Assembly (NCBI GenBank): GCA_017744715.1 | Contig: JAGIAT010000006.1 | Location: forward strand, 1 to 64,000 | Source: Niabella sp. | GTDB lineage: Bacteria; Bacteroidota; Bacteroidia; Chitinophagales; Chitinophagaceae | Length of the DNA stretch: 64,000 nt | Reading direction: 5' to 3' | Shown: in pieces, positions 8,585-16,956 of the stretch | Position numbering within the stretch: position 1 is the stretch's first letter | Layout: every line of letters begins with the position of its first letter | Notes under the pieces: generated by a model | Databases searched by the model: none | Seen by the model: the letters and a program-made list of their open reading frames with translations, nothing else | What the model was told of the DNA's origin: nothing | Position numbers and translations under genes: made by a program

Positions 8585-9286
8585 GCTGTGTTAATCTTGA
8601 GCGACCCATTACTGCAGCAACTTCTTTTTTTGGTCCTTCACTTTTGAATCCTGTTTTTTTTGGCTGTTGCCAGTTATGTTTAATCAATACAACCAATGAC
8701 CTGTTATTGTTCCTGTTCCCATTGTGGCCTAGGTTTTCCTGTGCAGGCCCTTTGGCAGCCGGAGTACACCTTGCTTCAATCCGATGGAGACCCAACACCG
8801 GCGGCAAAAGTAAGGCAGATCGTATTGCCGTACAGCGTTGTTTTATACCAGAGAGCCCCACTTTAACCGGGCCAATTGCTGAAACCGGCGCGCCTGCCTG
8901 ATGAACTCCGGATGAATGATTAAAAGAGCACTGATGCTTTCTGCCCCGAACTGCGTTCATTCATTGCCGTATTGGTCGGCAGTTCGTTTTGTGACGGCGT
9001 AAGACCATACCGGCATGTTGGCCGGTTTAGGCAACATCGACCGGTGCATGGATGCATCATTTCGTATCTGCCTGGCTGCCTATCATTCTGTTATGGTATC
9101 CGGCGATCAACAAAATACTGTTTTTAATGCCCTATCTGTTGGAAAATACCATTATACAAAGGTATTGATTCGTAGTATATATTTTCAATATTTAAACCGC
9201 AGGAGCAGGCAATATGCCTGCAAATACAGCACTGATGCGTAAAGCTGCAAAACGGACGGGGATCAATCCTTCCGCTACAGGGAATA
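8585..9286. other. Intergenic region without a supported gene
   Basis: About 700 bp lie between a glycosyltransferase start and the end of an RluA-type gene. Frames at 8577-8960 (-), 8644-8901 (+) and 9015-9242 (+) have composition unlike the neighbours (Cys/Arg/Gly-rich), no motif and no promoter element. I saw no tRNA-like cloverleaf or strong terminator. It may hold decayed coding DNA or an unrecognised RNA. Confidence 0.5.
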
Positions 9287-10003
9287 CTATTTTCGCTTTT
9301 GCAGTTGTTGCAGCGTGGCTCTCAGGTCTTTGTGCAACGGTGCCTCCAGCTCCAGCCAGTGGCCGTCGGGTGCCTGAATTTTCAATTGGGCTGCGTGCAG
9401 GGCCAGCCGGTTCAGCAAAGGACGCTCCTCAAGATGATCTTTTGAGAGATTGAACTTCGGTTTAAACGATGAAAGGTATACCGGTTTGCCATCCCCGTAA
9501 AGTGCATCAACAGCCAGCGGATGCCCGATTTCCTTTGCATGGATCCGTATCTGGTGCGTCCGGCCTGTGTGGATCCGGAATTCCATCCAGCTGTAGTGCG
9601 CAAAATCATGCAGTACCTTAAAATCTGTAAGTGCCGGTTTACCCCGGCGGTGAATGATCATGGTGCCCCGTTTTACCATATTTTCAGCAATGGGCGCGTC
9701 AATACTGCCCGATGGTTCCGGTACCGATCCGATGACCAGGCCGTTATAGATTTTTATCGTTTTACGGGCTTCAAACTGCTGGCAAAAATACTTGTGCGCA
9801 CCGGCATGCTTTCCAAAAATGATCAACCCGCTGGTTTCACGGTCCAGCCGATGAATGGTAAAAATATCAGGATGGGTATGCTGCAGCAGCTCTTTTAGTG
9901 AAGACTCCTTTCCTTCGCGGTCCGGAATAGAAAGCAGGCCAGACGGCTTGTTCAGGGCCACCAGGTCGTCATTTTCAAAAACAATTAAATCCTGAAGCTT
10001 CAT
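9287..10003 (-). CDS. RluA-family pseudouridine synthase
   Basis: This enzyme converts uridine to pseudouridine in structured RNA. The 238-residue product has no S4 domain. It carries the catalytic motif HRLDRETSG, where the Asp attacks the ring, and RIHTGRTHQIRIHAKEIGHPL, the conserved motif III. It resembles the short RluA/RluC/TruC-like members; the target site is uncertain. ATG at 10003 (MKLQDLIVFEN) is preferred over one eight codons upstream. It lies downstream of a second pseudouridine synthase gene on the same strand. Confidence 0.88.
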   Translation of the reverse strand: MKLQDLIVFENDDLVALNKPSGLLSIPDREGKESSLKELLQHTHPDIFTIHRLDRETSGLIIFGKHAGAHKYFCQQFEARKTIKIYNGLVIGSVPEPSGSIDAPIAENMVKRGTMIIHRRGKPALTDFKVLHDFAHYSWMEFRIHTGRTHQIRIHAKEIGHPLAVDALYGDGKPVYLSSFKPKFNLSKDHLEERPLLNRLALHAAQLKIQAPDGHWLELEAPLHKDLRATLQQLQKRK

Positions 10004-10070
10004 GTTTGTGTTAAGGTACTGTTTCAATTAACCGGGCATCATGCCGGAACGGCCAGCCAACAGCAGTCAG

Positions 10071-10991
10071 TTATTTTTTTCCTTTTCCAAAAAATTTAAG
10101 ATTGCGTACTTCCTTCTCGGTCAGAAAACGGAACTTTCCACGCTCGATATTCTTTTTGGTAAGCCCGCCAAACATCACCCGGTCCAGGTGCTTTACATCG
10201 TAGCCGACAGCTTCAAAAATGCGGCGTACAATGCGGTTCCGGCCATTGTGTATTTCAATACCGATCTGGGTTTTATCCTTCATGTCTGAATAGGCCAGCA
10301 CATCCACCGGTGCCGGGCCGTCTTCCAGTACCACTCCTTTCAGTATTTTATCAAAGTCCTTCTTTTCAAGGGGCTTATTCAATGTGGCCGCGTAGATCTT
10401 TTTGATTTCATTGCTGGGATGGGTCAGTTGCTGGGCCAGTTCTCCGTCATTGGTAATCAGCAGCACCCCCGAAGTGTTCCGGTCAAGGCGTCCTACAGGG
10501 TATACCCGTTCCGTAGTTGCATTTTTGATAAGGTCAAGGACCGTTTTCCGTTTTTGGGGATCGTCTGTGGTGGTAATATAGTCCTTGGGCTTGTTCAGCA
10601 GGATATAGACCAGGTTTTTAGCCGGCGTTACTTTTTTATTGTTCACGGTGATCACATCCGCCGGTTGTACCTTGTAACCCGGTTCCGTGGTTACAACGGC
10701 ATTTACCTTCACTTTTCCGTCTTTAATTAAATCGGCTGCATCCCTTCTGGAGCAAATACCGCTGTGTGCCAGGTATTTGTTTAAGGGCATTTGCACCGTT
10801 GCAGGGGTTTTCCGTTCAATTTTCGGTGCGGCGGTCTGGCTTGCCTTGGCTGCTGCTTCTGCCTTTTTTTGTTCAAAGAACGCTGCCCGTTCCTTTTTAT
10901 ATTGCCGTTTTTCCTGTTTAAAGGCCTCTTTTATAGCGGCGTTACTCTTTTTGCTTGCAAATTTTGCAAAGCGGGGATCAATTTTTTTCAT
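10071..10991 (-). CDS. rluB: RluB/RsuA-family pseudouridine synthase with S4 domain
   Basis: The 306-residue protein has a Lys/Ala-rich basic N-terminal extension of about 65 residues (FKQEKRQYKKERAAFFEQ), an S4 RNA-binding domain (MPLNKYLAHSGICSRRDA) and a catalytic domain with GRLDRNTSGVLL. The tail NGRNRIVRRIFEAVGYDV is typical of RluB/RluE/RsuA. It probably modifies large-subunit rRNA. The start at 10991 is chosen because the upstream extension (MALFFTIFAAYCC) is compositionally foreign and a near-match to the -7 element lies about 25-40 nt upstream. A terminator separates it from the gene upstream. Confidence 0.88.
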   Translation of the reverse strand: MKKIDPRFAKFASKKSNAAIKEAFKQEKRQYKKERAAFFEQKKAEAAAKASQTAAPKIERKTPATVQMPLNKYLAHSGICSRRDAADLIKDGKVKVNAVVTTEPGYKVQPADVITVNNKKVTPAKNLVYILLNKPKDYITTTDDPQKRKTVLDLIKNATTERVYPVGRLDRNTSGVLLITNDGELAQQLTHPSNEIKKIYAATLNKPLEKKDFDKILKGVVLEDGPAPVDVLAYSDMKDKTQIGIEIHNGRNRIVRRIFEAVGYDVKHLDRVMFGGLTKKNIERGKFRFLTEKEVRNLKFFGKGKK

Positions 10992-11033
10992 TGTATGAAG
11001 TGCTATTTTACAACAGTAAGCCGCAAATATCGT

Positions 11034-11067
11034 AAAAAAAAGGGCCACCTTAAAAAATAAGATGGCC
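11034..11067 (-). terminator. Rho-independent terminator of the Spy-like operon
   Basis: On the minus strand a 10-bp stem (GGCCATCTTA with TAAGGTGGCC, one G-T pair) with a T-rich loop is followed directly by a run of eight Ts. It closes the transcript of the two Spy-like genes and insulates rluB. Confidence 0.8.
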
Positions 11068-11094
11068 TCCTGGTAAATATAAAACGATCACTTC

Positions 11095-11493
11095 TTATTG
11101 CTGTGCCTGATTGTTGCCCTGGTTGTTCCGGCCTTTTTCCCGGCGTTCTTTCATTTTTGCTTCCAGTTTTTCCGACTGTTCCTTTGTAAGGATTTTATCC
11201 CGGGCTTCTTTTTGTTTGGTGCGCATTTCTTTCATCTTATCCCTCTTTTGATCATCGCTGAGCGTATTATCTTCCCGGAGCGCCTTCATTTGTTTTCCGT
11301 TTTCTTCATACAGGGCTTTCAGTTTGTCTTTCTGGTCTTTTGATAAATTCAGGTCGGGATCATCCCAGTTCATTCCACCGCGGCGGTCATTCATGCCTCT
11401 TTCGGCTTTTTCTTTTTTGGGTGCATCCTGCGCAAATGTGGCAGAAACGCTGAACAGGCTTACGATTGCTGCAATTAAGATTGTTTTTTTCAT
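11095..11493 (-). CDS. Spy-like periplasmic protein, DUF4890 type
   Basis: The 132-residue product has a clear Sec signal (MKKTILIAAIVSLFSVSATFAQD). A highly charged helical body follows, with the repeated pattern LNLSKDQKDKLKALYEEN, LSDDQKRDKMKEM, LTKEQSEKLEAKM, which resembles the LTxxQ motifs of Spy/CpxP chaperone-like proteins. The C terminus is Asn/Gln-rich (GRNNQGNNQAQQ). A role in periplasmic protein quality control is inferred from the family. It lies 32 bp downstream of a larger paralogue and they probably form an operon ended by the terminator at 11034-11067. Confidence 0.8.
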   Translation of the reverse strand: MKKTILIAAIVSLFSVSATFAQDAPKKEKAERGMNDRRGGMNWDDPDLNLSKDQKDKLKALYEENGKQMKALREDNTLSDDQKRDKMKEMRTKQKEARDKILTKEQSEKLEAKMKERREKGRNNQGNNQAQQ

Positions 11494-11525
11494 TTTTTGT
11501 TTTTTAAGTTTTTACAGATGCTTGT

Positions 11526-12200
11526 TTATTTTTTAGAAATGTTCTTGCGGTCCTTGTCCTTCCACTGCTGCCATTGCTCATCGGTGAGGACATCCTTTTG
11601 CTTTTTCCGGAACTCCTTTTTAAGCCCGTTTATACGGGTCTTTTTTTCTTCGGCAGACAGACGGTTATCCTGCCGGACGTCCCGGGCCTGTGTTTTAAAT
11701 GCCTGCTGCAGGTCCTTCATCTTTTGCTGCTGGTCTGCGGACAGTTTTAACTCTGGGTTGTGCTTACCCGTTGTTTGGGACAGTTGATTGTTATCCTTAC
11801 CCGGGTTGTTGGTGGTATTGCGCCGGTTTACCATCACCCATTGCTGTTTGTCGCTTTTTTGCCCGGAGGCTTCCTGCTGCCAAATCTTTTGTTGTTCCGG
11901 CGTTAGCAGGGCATTGCGTTTTTGCTGCTGCTGTTGCTGCAGCGCCCGCAATTTTTCCTTCTTTTCTGCCGGCGTTAATACGTCGTCCCTGCGTATGGCT
12001 GAAATGGCAGCTTTCCCTTCTTTTTGTAAGGCAATTAGCCGGCTTTTCTGGTCTGCGGTCAGTTTTAGCTTCTGATACACATCGTACCGTTCCCGTTTTG
12101 TTTCCGTACGCTGGATCCCTTCATTAGGCCTGGAAGGGATGTCCTGTGCGGCGGCCGTTACCGTAACAAACAATAAACCGGAAAAAAAGACAGCTTTCAT
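11526..12200 (-). CDS. Spy-like periplasmic protein with two internal repeats
   Basis: The 224-residue product has a signal peptide (MKAVFFSGLLFVTVTAAAQD) and two copies of a Spy/LTxxQ-type helical block, about residues 40-105 and 150-220. Compare LKLTADQKSRLIALQKEG with LKLSADQQQKMKDLQQAF, LTPAEKKEKLRAL with LSAEEKKTRINGL, and LTPEQQKIWQQ with LTDEQWQQWKD. A Gln/Asn-rich linker joins them. The start at 12200 is preferred over one six codons upstream because it opens the signal peptide. It is the first gene of a two-gene operon with the smaller protein at 11095-11493. Confidence 0.8.
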   Translation of the reverse strand: MKAVFFSGLLFVTVTAAAQDIPSRPNEGIQRTETKRERYDVYQKLKLTADQKSRLIALQKEGKAAISAIRRDDVLTPAEKKEKLRALQQQQQQKRNALLTPEQQKIWQQEASGQKSDKQQWVMVNRRNTTNNPGKDNNQLSQTTGKHNPELKLSADQQQKMKDLQQAFKTQARDVRQDNRLSAEEKKTRINGLKKEFRKKQKDVLTDEQWQQWKDKDRKNISKK

Positions 12201-12349
12201 ATTCAATTGGTGACGCATTTATTTTTTCTTAGATGGGTTTTTGGGAAAATACCTTCTGCGGTCCTGTTAAAATTTTATAAACAGGTTTTGGACGGCATTT
12301 TTACACAAAAGTTTAATAGTTCCGGGGTGCATTTTGAGGCAGGGGGTGC

Positions 12350-12357
12350 TAATTTTG
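12350..12357 (+). promoter_or_regulatory. -7 promoter element for the metallophosphoesterase gene
   Basis: TAATTTTG matches TAnnTTTG exactly. Six nt separate it from the ATG at 12364, which fixes that start over the upstream GTG at 12334 and predicts a near-leaderless message. Confidence 0.55.
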
Positions 12358-12363
12358 CGGCGC

Positions 12364-13203
12364 ATGAACCGGAGAAAATTTTTGAAATATGGCGGTATCC
12401 TGGGAGGGGCCGGGCTTTTTACAGGGGTTTATTCCTGGCAGGTAGAGCCTTTCTGGCTGGAATTTACGGAGGTGCCCATGCGGATCAAAAACCTGCCTCC
12501 GGCCCTGGCCGGCAAAACCCTCATGCAGATCAGTGATATCCATATCGGCGAGCGCTCCCGGGACAGCTACCTCAAAAACGCCTTTATAAAAGCAGCCGCC
12601 TACCAGCCCGATTTTGTGGCCTATACCGGTGATTTTGTTACGTATAATGAACCCCGCCAGCTGGATCAGCTGCACAACTTAATGCAGCATGCCCCCCATG
12701 GCCGTTTGGGCACCGCAGCTATTTTTGGTAACCACGATTACGGCGCTCACTGGCAAGACAGCGCACTGGCGGATAAGATCGAAGACCTGCTCAACAGCCA
12801 CCAGATGCCAGTTTTAAGAAATGCGCAGCAGCATTTTTCCGGGCTTAATTTTATTGGTATCGACGATAAGTGGGGAACCAATTTTTACCCGGAAAAGGCC
12901 ATGCAGCACTGGAACCGTGAGGCAGCAACCGTGGTTTTATGTCACAATCCGGATGTAATGGACATGCCGGTTTGGAATGGCTACAATGGCTGGGTAATCA
13001 GCGGGCATACACATGGCGGACAATGCAAGCCGCCGTTTCTGCCCCCACCGTTGCTGCCTGTCAGAAATAAACGGTATGCTTCCGGGAAGATTGATTTTGA
13101 CGATGGCCGGACGCTGTATATTAACCGGGCCCTGGGTTTTACCTGGCAGGTACGGTTTAATGTACGGCCGGAGATAACGATCTTTCAGCTGGAAAGGGCC
13201 TGA
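12364..13203 (+). CDS. Tat-exported metallophosphoesterase (YaeI-like)
   Basis: The 279-residue product begins with a twin-arginine export signal, NRRKFLKYGGILGGAGLF, followed by a calcineurin-like phosphoesterase domain. Metal ligands are visible in QISDIHIGE, AYTGDFVTY, GNHDYGAHW, LCHNPDV and SGHTHGGQ. This layout fits the YkuE/YaeI group, some members of which cleave UDP-2,3-diacylglucosamine or other phosphodiesters; the substrate here is unknown. Folding before export by Tat would suit a dinuclear metal enzyme. It is divergent from the Spy-like operon. Confidence 0.87.
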   Translation: MNRRKFLKYGGILGGAGLFTGVYSWQVEPFWLEFTEVPMRIKNLPPALAGKTLMQISDIHIGERSRDSYLKNAFIKAAAYQPDFVAYTGDFVTYNEPRQLDQLHNLMQHAPHGRLGTAAIFGNHDYGAHWQDSALADKIEDLLNSHQMPVLRNAQQHFSGLNFIGIDDKWGTNFYPEKAMQHWNREAATVVLCHNPDVMDMPVWNGYNGWVISGHTHGGQCKPPFLPPPLLPVRNKRYASGKIDFDDGRTLYINRALGFTWQVRFNVRPEITIFQLERA

Positions 13204-13254
13204 TCTGCAAACAGGAGTACATCCAACTGTTTTACGGATGAACGTAACGGTATA

Positions 13255-13284
13255 TTGCAGATCACAGACTCCTGGTTATATTTG
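13255..13284 (+). promoter_or_regulatory. Promoter with -33 TTG and -7 TATATTTG
   Basis: TTG at 13255-13257, then a 19-nt spacer, then TATATTTG at 13277-13284. Both elements and the spacing fit the Bacteroidota consensus. The start codon at 13299 is 15 nt downstream of the -7 box. An intact promoter ahead of a frameshifted gene suggests a recent lesion or a sequencing error. Confidence 0.65.
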
Positions 13285-13298
13285 CGGACAAACTGTTT

Positions 13299-14043
13299 AT
13301 GAAAAAAATTGCCTGCCTGTTATTGCTTATTGCGTTGGTTTTTCCCAAAAAAAATTGTGCACAGGTGCATGAAAAAAAGCCTCAAACGGCTTTAAAGCTG
13401 AACATCGGAGCATTGGCCGATGATATCTCTTTTCCAACTATAAGAATGGCATTGGAGCAAGTTGTTTCCCCGAGGCTATCCATCTCCGGAGAGTTAGGGT
13501 ATCAGTTTTATTCCATTGACGGGTCTGATGCCGATCCGGAGTTTACAAAAGAAAAAGGTATAAAGGTTAATTTGGAATTGCGCCGCTACGCCCGCAGGGC
13601 GCGCCATGGGGCGGCCTATTCGCCACTTACCGGCTTTTATACCGGTTTAAATATGTTATATGCGCAGAATCGCCGCAATTTGACGGCATATTATTACAGG
13701 AAAGATAACTACGAAGAGGATGCCGACCGGTTTTATGCCCGGAAAACGATTACAGGATTGAGCGTTGTTTTAGGATACCAGCTATTGATCCGGCACCCCG
13801 CTTCTTTAAGGCCCGGAGTTGCAAAGCAGTCTCAACACCTGCTTTTTGATTTTTTACGGAAGCCTGGGACCGGCCTACCGGAACAATAAAAATTACAACC
13901 GCAGTTACTATGCTGCATCTGATTCGTTATTGCGGTCCCGGCATGTAAATTTATCGGATGCAACCGTGAAATCTTACCTTGAAGAAAACAGCCGTGTTAT
14001 TATCCGTCCCGCACTCGGCATCCGGGTCGGGTACCGGTTATAG
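13299..14043 (+). pseudogene. Outer-membrane beta-barrel protein gene with a frameshift
   Basis: The first frame (13299-13889) encodes a signal peptide (KIACLLLLIALVFPKKNCAQ) and barrel-like strands such as LSISGELGYQFYSIDG and GFYTGLNMLYAQ, then turns into an unrelated tail. The barrel continues in another frame to 14043 (FYGSLGPAYRNNKNY, ending RPALGIRVGYRL, a typical barrel closing strand). Removing one base in the GGCCCGG stretch at 13810-13816 would join LRP to ELQSSLNTCF and restore one product of about 247 residues. So either the gene is broken by a +1 insertion or the assembly has an error there. The restored protein resembles small DUF3575-like barrels; I do not recognise an exact family. 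Confidence 0.75.
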
Positions 14044-14050
14044 CGGCGTA

Positions 14051-14746
14051 TTAAAAAATGGCTTCCAGCTCCTTTAAGGCGTATACCGTATAGGTGGGTT
14101 TAAAATCCGGAGATTTGTTTACATGGTTAATGTATACCTGGTCCAGGCCTGCGTTGGCCGCGCCCATAATGTCTGCCTCCAGGTCATCGCCCAGCATGAT
14201 GCTTTCTTCCTTTTGAGCCCCGGTTGCAGCCAGTGCAAAATCAAAGATCTCTTTATTGGGCTTTAAACTATTGGAGCCTTCAGAGGTAACCACCTTGTCA
14301 AAATAGTGGTTGATCTTCGAGTTGTTGATCTTATGGTGTTGTACATCTTCAAAGCCGTTGGTGATCAGGTGCAGCCGGTAATTTTTTGCCGTAAGGTATT
14401 CCAGTATTTCCACTGCATGGGGAAAGAGCCTGTTGCGGGTGGGCAGCATCTCTAAAAAACGCTGGCTCATTTCCTTCGCCAGTACTTCATCTCCTATTTT
14501 AAAATCGAGTAACGACAGCTGCATCCGTTTTACCCGGAGCTCCGCCTGTTTGATAAATCCATTCCGGTACCGGGCCCAAAGCTTTGTATTATGGCCCAGG
14601 TACTGCCTGTAGAAGCGGTCAAAATCATCAACGCCTCTTTTTTCGAGCTTTAATGTTTCATAAAGGTCCTGCAGGGTCAGCTTCGCATTGGCATCAAAAT
14701 CCCACAGGGTATGATCCAGGTCAAAAAAAAGATGTTTGTACTTCAT
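14051..14746 (-). CDS. HAD-family hydrolase, YjjG-type nucleotidase
   Basis: The 231-residue product has all HAD motifs: nucleophile DLDHTLWDFD (motif I), ITNGFEDVQ (II), the Lys in SLKPNKEIF (III) and MLGDDLEADIMGA (IV). A helical cap lies between motifs I and II, as in subfamily IA. The order and spacing match YjjG-like pyrimidine nucleotidases that hydrolyse non-canonical nucleoside monophosphates; that specificity is a family inference. ATG at 14746 opens directly with motif I, while a longer frame to 14884 adds 46 unlikely residues. The 274 bp to the next gene hold no gene I can support. Confidence 0.87.
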   Translation of the reverse strand: MKYKHLFFDLDHTLWDFDANAKLTLQDLYETLKLEKRGVDDFDRFYRQYLGHNTKLWARYRNGFIKQAELRVKRMQLSLLDFKIGDEVLAKEMSQRFLEMLPTRNRLFPHAVEILEYLTAKNYRLHLITNGFEDVQHHKINNSKINHYFDKVVTSEGSNSLKPNKEIFDFALAATGAQKEESIMLGDDLEADIMGAANAGLDQVYINHVNKSPDFKPTYTVYALKELEAIF

Positions 14747-15020
14747 GGCCGCAAGATACGAAAATGACCATCGCTGTTTGGCTACAAGCTGTCTGCCGCG
14801 GCAGATCCGTTGCTGCCTGGCATCTATAAGACGCCCAACCGACCCTGAATCGGGAACAGGATGAGCTCCTAAAAAACCGGCCATTGCCTCATTTGAACGT
14901 AGAGCTGCTTCTTATTTTGAATGTTCGTGGCGCAGGCGGCTTTACATAGATAATATTATTATAACATTAAGGTAATAGTTCTGTTACACGGAAAATGGAA
15001 ATTTGAGAAACATAATCAGA

Positions 15021-15896
15021 ATGGCCCAACGCCGCATTGAAATAGCTGTTGTATCGGATCTGCATCTGGGCACTTATGCCAGCCGGGCTCGGGAATTTAC
15101 TGCGTATCTGAAAAGTATTGATCCGCGTGTGCTGATCTTGAACGGAGATATTATTGACGGATGGCAATTCAGCAAACGTTATTTTCCGCCCGATCATATT
15201 TCGGCTATTAAGGAAGTGTTTAACAAACTTTCCACGGGTACCCGGGTGATTTATATTACGGGTAACCACGATGACTGCATGCGCCGCTACTCCGACCTGG
15301 AACTGGGCAACTTTTTGCTTACGGATAAAGTGGTGATTGAGATCAACGGAAAAAAAGTATGGATCTTTCATGGCGATGTGTTTGACCACACCACCACCCG
15401 GCAGGCCAAGTTCTGGGGCAAACTCGGAAGCAACGGCTATGCCACGCTGCTGGTATTTAATAAATGGATGAATGCGGTTTCTCATTTTTTCGGAAGAGAA
15501 AAACTGTCGCTTTCCCGCAAGATCATGGAGCAGTTTAATAAGCGTATTGTAAACATTGATGCCTTTGAAACCAAAATAGCAGCGCTGGCGATTGAAAAAA
15601 AATTCGATACCGTTATTTGCGGCCATATTCACCAGCCGCAAAAAAAAGAAATGCGTACCGAAAAAGGAAAGGTGGACTATCTGAACTCCGGCGACTGGAT
15701 GGAGCATATGACGGCCCTGGAATATTATGATAGCCAGTGGCGGTTGTATACCTATGATGAAAAGGAAATGAAAACCGAACGTGCGGTAAAAGAAAAACCC
15801 AACGCAACGGTACTGACCAATGAGATCGCTTTTTATTTACATGCATTATCCGATACAAACAATGAAAATTTTCTACGCCGTTCAGGCTACCGGTAA
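15021..15896 (+). CDS. LpxH-like metallophosphoesterase
   Basis: The 291-residue cytosolic protein has calcineurin-fold motifs in order: VVSDLHLG, LNGDIIDGW, ITGNHDDCM, FHGDVFDH and CGHIHQP. The GDIIDGWQ and HGDVFD versions are those of the UDP-2,3-diacylglucosamine hydrolase LpxH and its relatives, which act in lipid A synthesis. Many Bacteroidota carry such a paralogue of about 280 residues next to a glycosyltransferase, so it may act on another lipid-linked substrate. ATG at 15021 (MAQRRIEIAVVSD) is preferred over a TTG at 15003. The next gene starts inside its 3' end with a 35-bp overlap. Confidence 0.82.
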   Translation: MAQRRIEIAVVSDLHLGTYASRAREFTAYLKSIDPRVLILNGDIIDGWQFSKRYFPPDHISAIKEVFNKLSTGTRVIYITGNHDDCMRRYSDLELGNFLLTDKVVIEINGKKVWIFHGDVFDHTTTRQAKFWGKLGSNGYATLLVFNKWMNAVSHFFGREKLSLSRKIMEQFNKRIVNIDAFETKIAALAIEKKFDTVICGHIHQPQKKEMRTEKGKVDYLNSGDWMEHMTALEYYDSQWRLYTYDEKEMKTERAVKEKPNATVLTNEIAFYLHALSDTNNENFLRRSGYR

Positions 15897-16839
15897 CGGG
15901 CATATCAGCCGCGCAATGGAGCTGCTGCCTTATTTAACCCAATATGGAACGGTTGACATTTTTTTGAGCGGCAATAACAGCAACCTGAAACTGGATGCCC
16001 CGGTAAGATACCGGAGCAAGGGCCTGAGCCTTTACTATACCTGTAATGGCGGGCTCAATTACTGGAAGATTGCCCGGCATGTGAACCCACTGGCGTTGAA
16101 AAAAGAGATCCGCGCGCTTCCGGTGGAAGATTACGATTTTGTGATTAACGATTATGATTATATCACCGCTGCGGCCTGCAGGTTGAAGAAGATTCCATCC
16201 GTAAATTTTGGACACCAGGCCAGCTTTCAAAGCAACAAAGTGCCCCGGCCGGAACTGGTAAGCCGGTCGGGCGAATGGATGCTGAAAAATTATGCCCGGG
16301 GAGAACGCTACCTGGGCCTGCATTTTAAATCCTATGATGATTTCATTCTTACCCCGGTGATCAAAAAAGAAATCCTGGAGAGTAATCCGGTCGACAAAGG
16401 ACATATCACTGTATATCTGCCGTCTTATTGTGACCAGGAGCTGCGGCAGATCTTTTCCACGTTTAAAGATCACCGGTTCGAAATTTTTAGCCGGCAATCC
16501 GTTTCGGAGCGGAAGGAAGCGCATCTGCGGTTTCTTCCGGTGAACCGGGAACTATTCAATAAAAGCCTGATCAGTTGCCGGGAGATCATCACCGGTGGCG
16601 GTTTTGAAACACCTTCGGAAGCCTTACACCTGGGGAAAAAAATAATGGCCATCCCCATTCGCGGACAATACGAGCAATGCTGCAATGCCGCCGCATTAAA
16701 GGAAATGGGCGTGATGACGCTTTCAAAAATTGGTGCAGATTTTGAACAGCAATTCGAAAAATGGCAGCATACCTACAAACCCATACAGATGGATTACAGC
16801 AAAACCATTCCGCAGAGTATGGAACGGTTGTTTGAATGA
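15862..16839 (+). CDS. Glycosyltransferase, GT-B fold (MurG/UGT-like)
   Basis: The 325-residue product opens with FYAVQATGNGHISRAMEL, the Gly-rich loop of GT-B enzymes that work on lipid-linked acceptors. It carries the C-terminal donor-binding segment ITGGGFETPSEALHLGKK followed by GQYEQCCNAAALKEMG, which resembles the E/Q-rich motif of MurG and MGDG synthase-like transferases. There is no membrane span. ATG at 15862 is preferred over 15820. The 35-bp overlap with the LpxH-like gene implies translational coupling and a shared pathway, possibly glycolipid synthesis or processing. Confidence 0.8.
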   Translation: MKIFYAVQATGNGHISRAMELLPYLTQYGTVDIFLSGNNSNLKLDAPVRYRSKGLSLYYTCNGGLNYWKIARHVNPLALKKEIRALPVEDYDFVINDYDYITAAACRLKKIPSVNFGHQASFQSNKVPRPELVSRSGEWMLKNYARGERYLGLHFKSYDDFILTPVIKKEILESNPVDKGHITVYLPSYCDQELRQIFSTFKDHRFEIFSRQSVSERKEAHLRFLPVNRELFNKSLISCREIITGGGFETPSEALHLGKKIMAIPIRGQYEQCCNAAALKEMGVMTLSKIGADFEQQFEKWQHTYKPIQMDYSKTIPQSMERLFE

Positions 16840-16956
16840 TGGTGCAGTTATCCGCGATGCGCTTCCTGCCGCATCCTGTTACCCGCCAGCCGGCAGAATA
16901 AAAAAAATGTACTGCGGTTTTCTGTAACATTTTTCAGGGTACTGCGTGTAGTAGAT

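Noticed and set aside
8577..8960. A 127-codon minus-strand reading frame
   Set aside because: Composition is unlike the neighbours, it has no recognisable motif or promoter element, and it overlaps the glycosyltransferase start by a few bases.
14967..15707. A 246-codon minus-strand frame
   Set aside because: It is antisense to the LpxH-like gene, whose metal-binding motifs are clear; the antisense product has no domain.
15934..16524. A 196-codon minus-strand frame
   Set aside because: It is a shadow of the GT-B glycosyltransferase gene.
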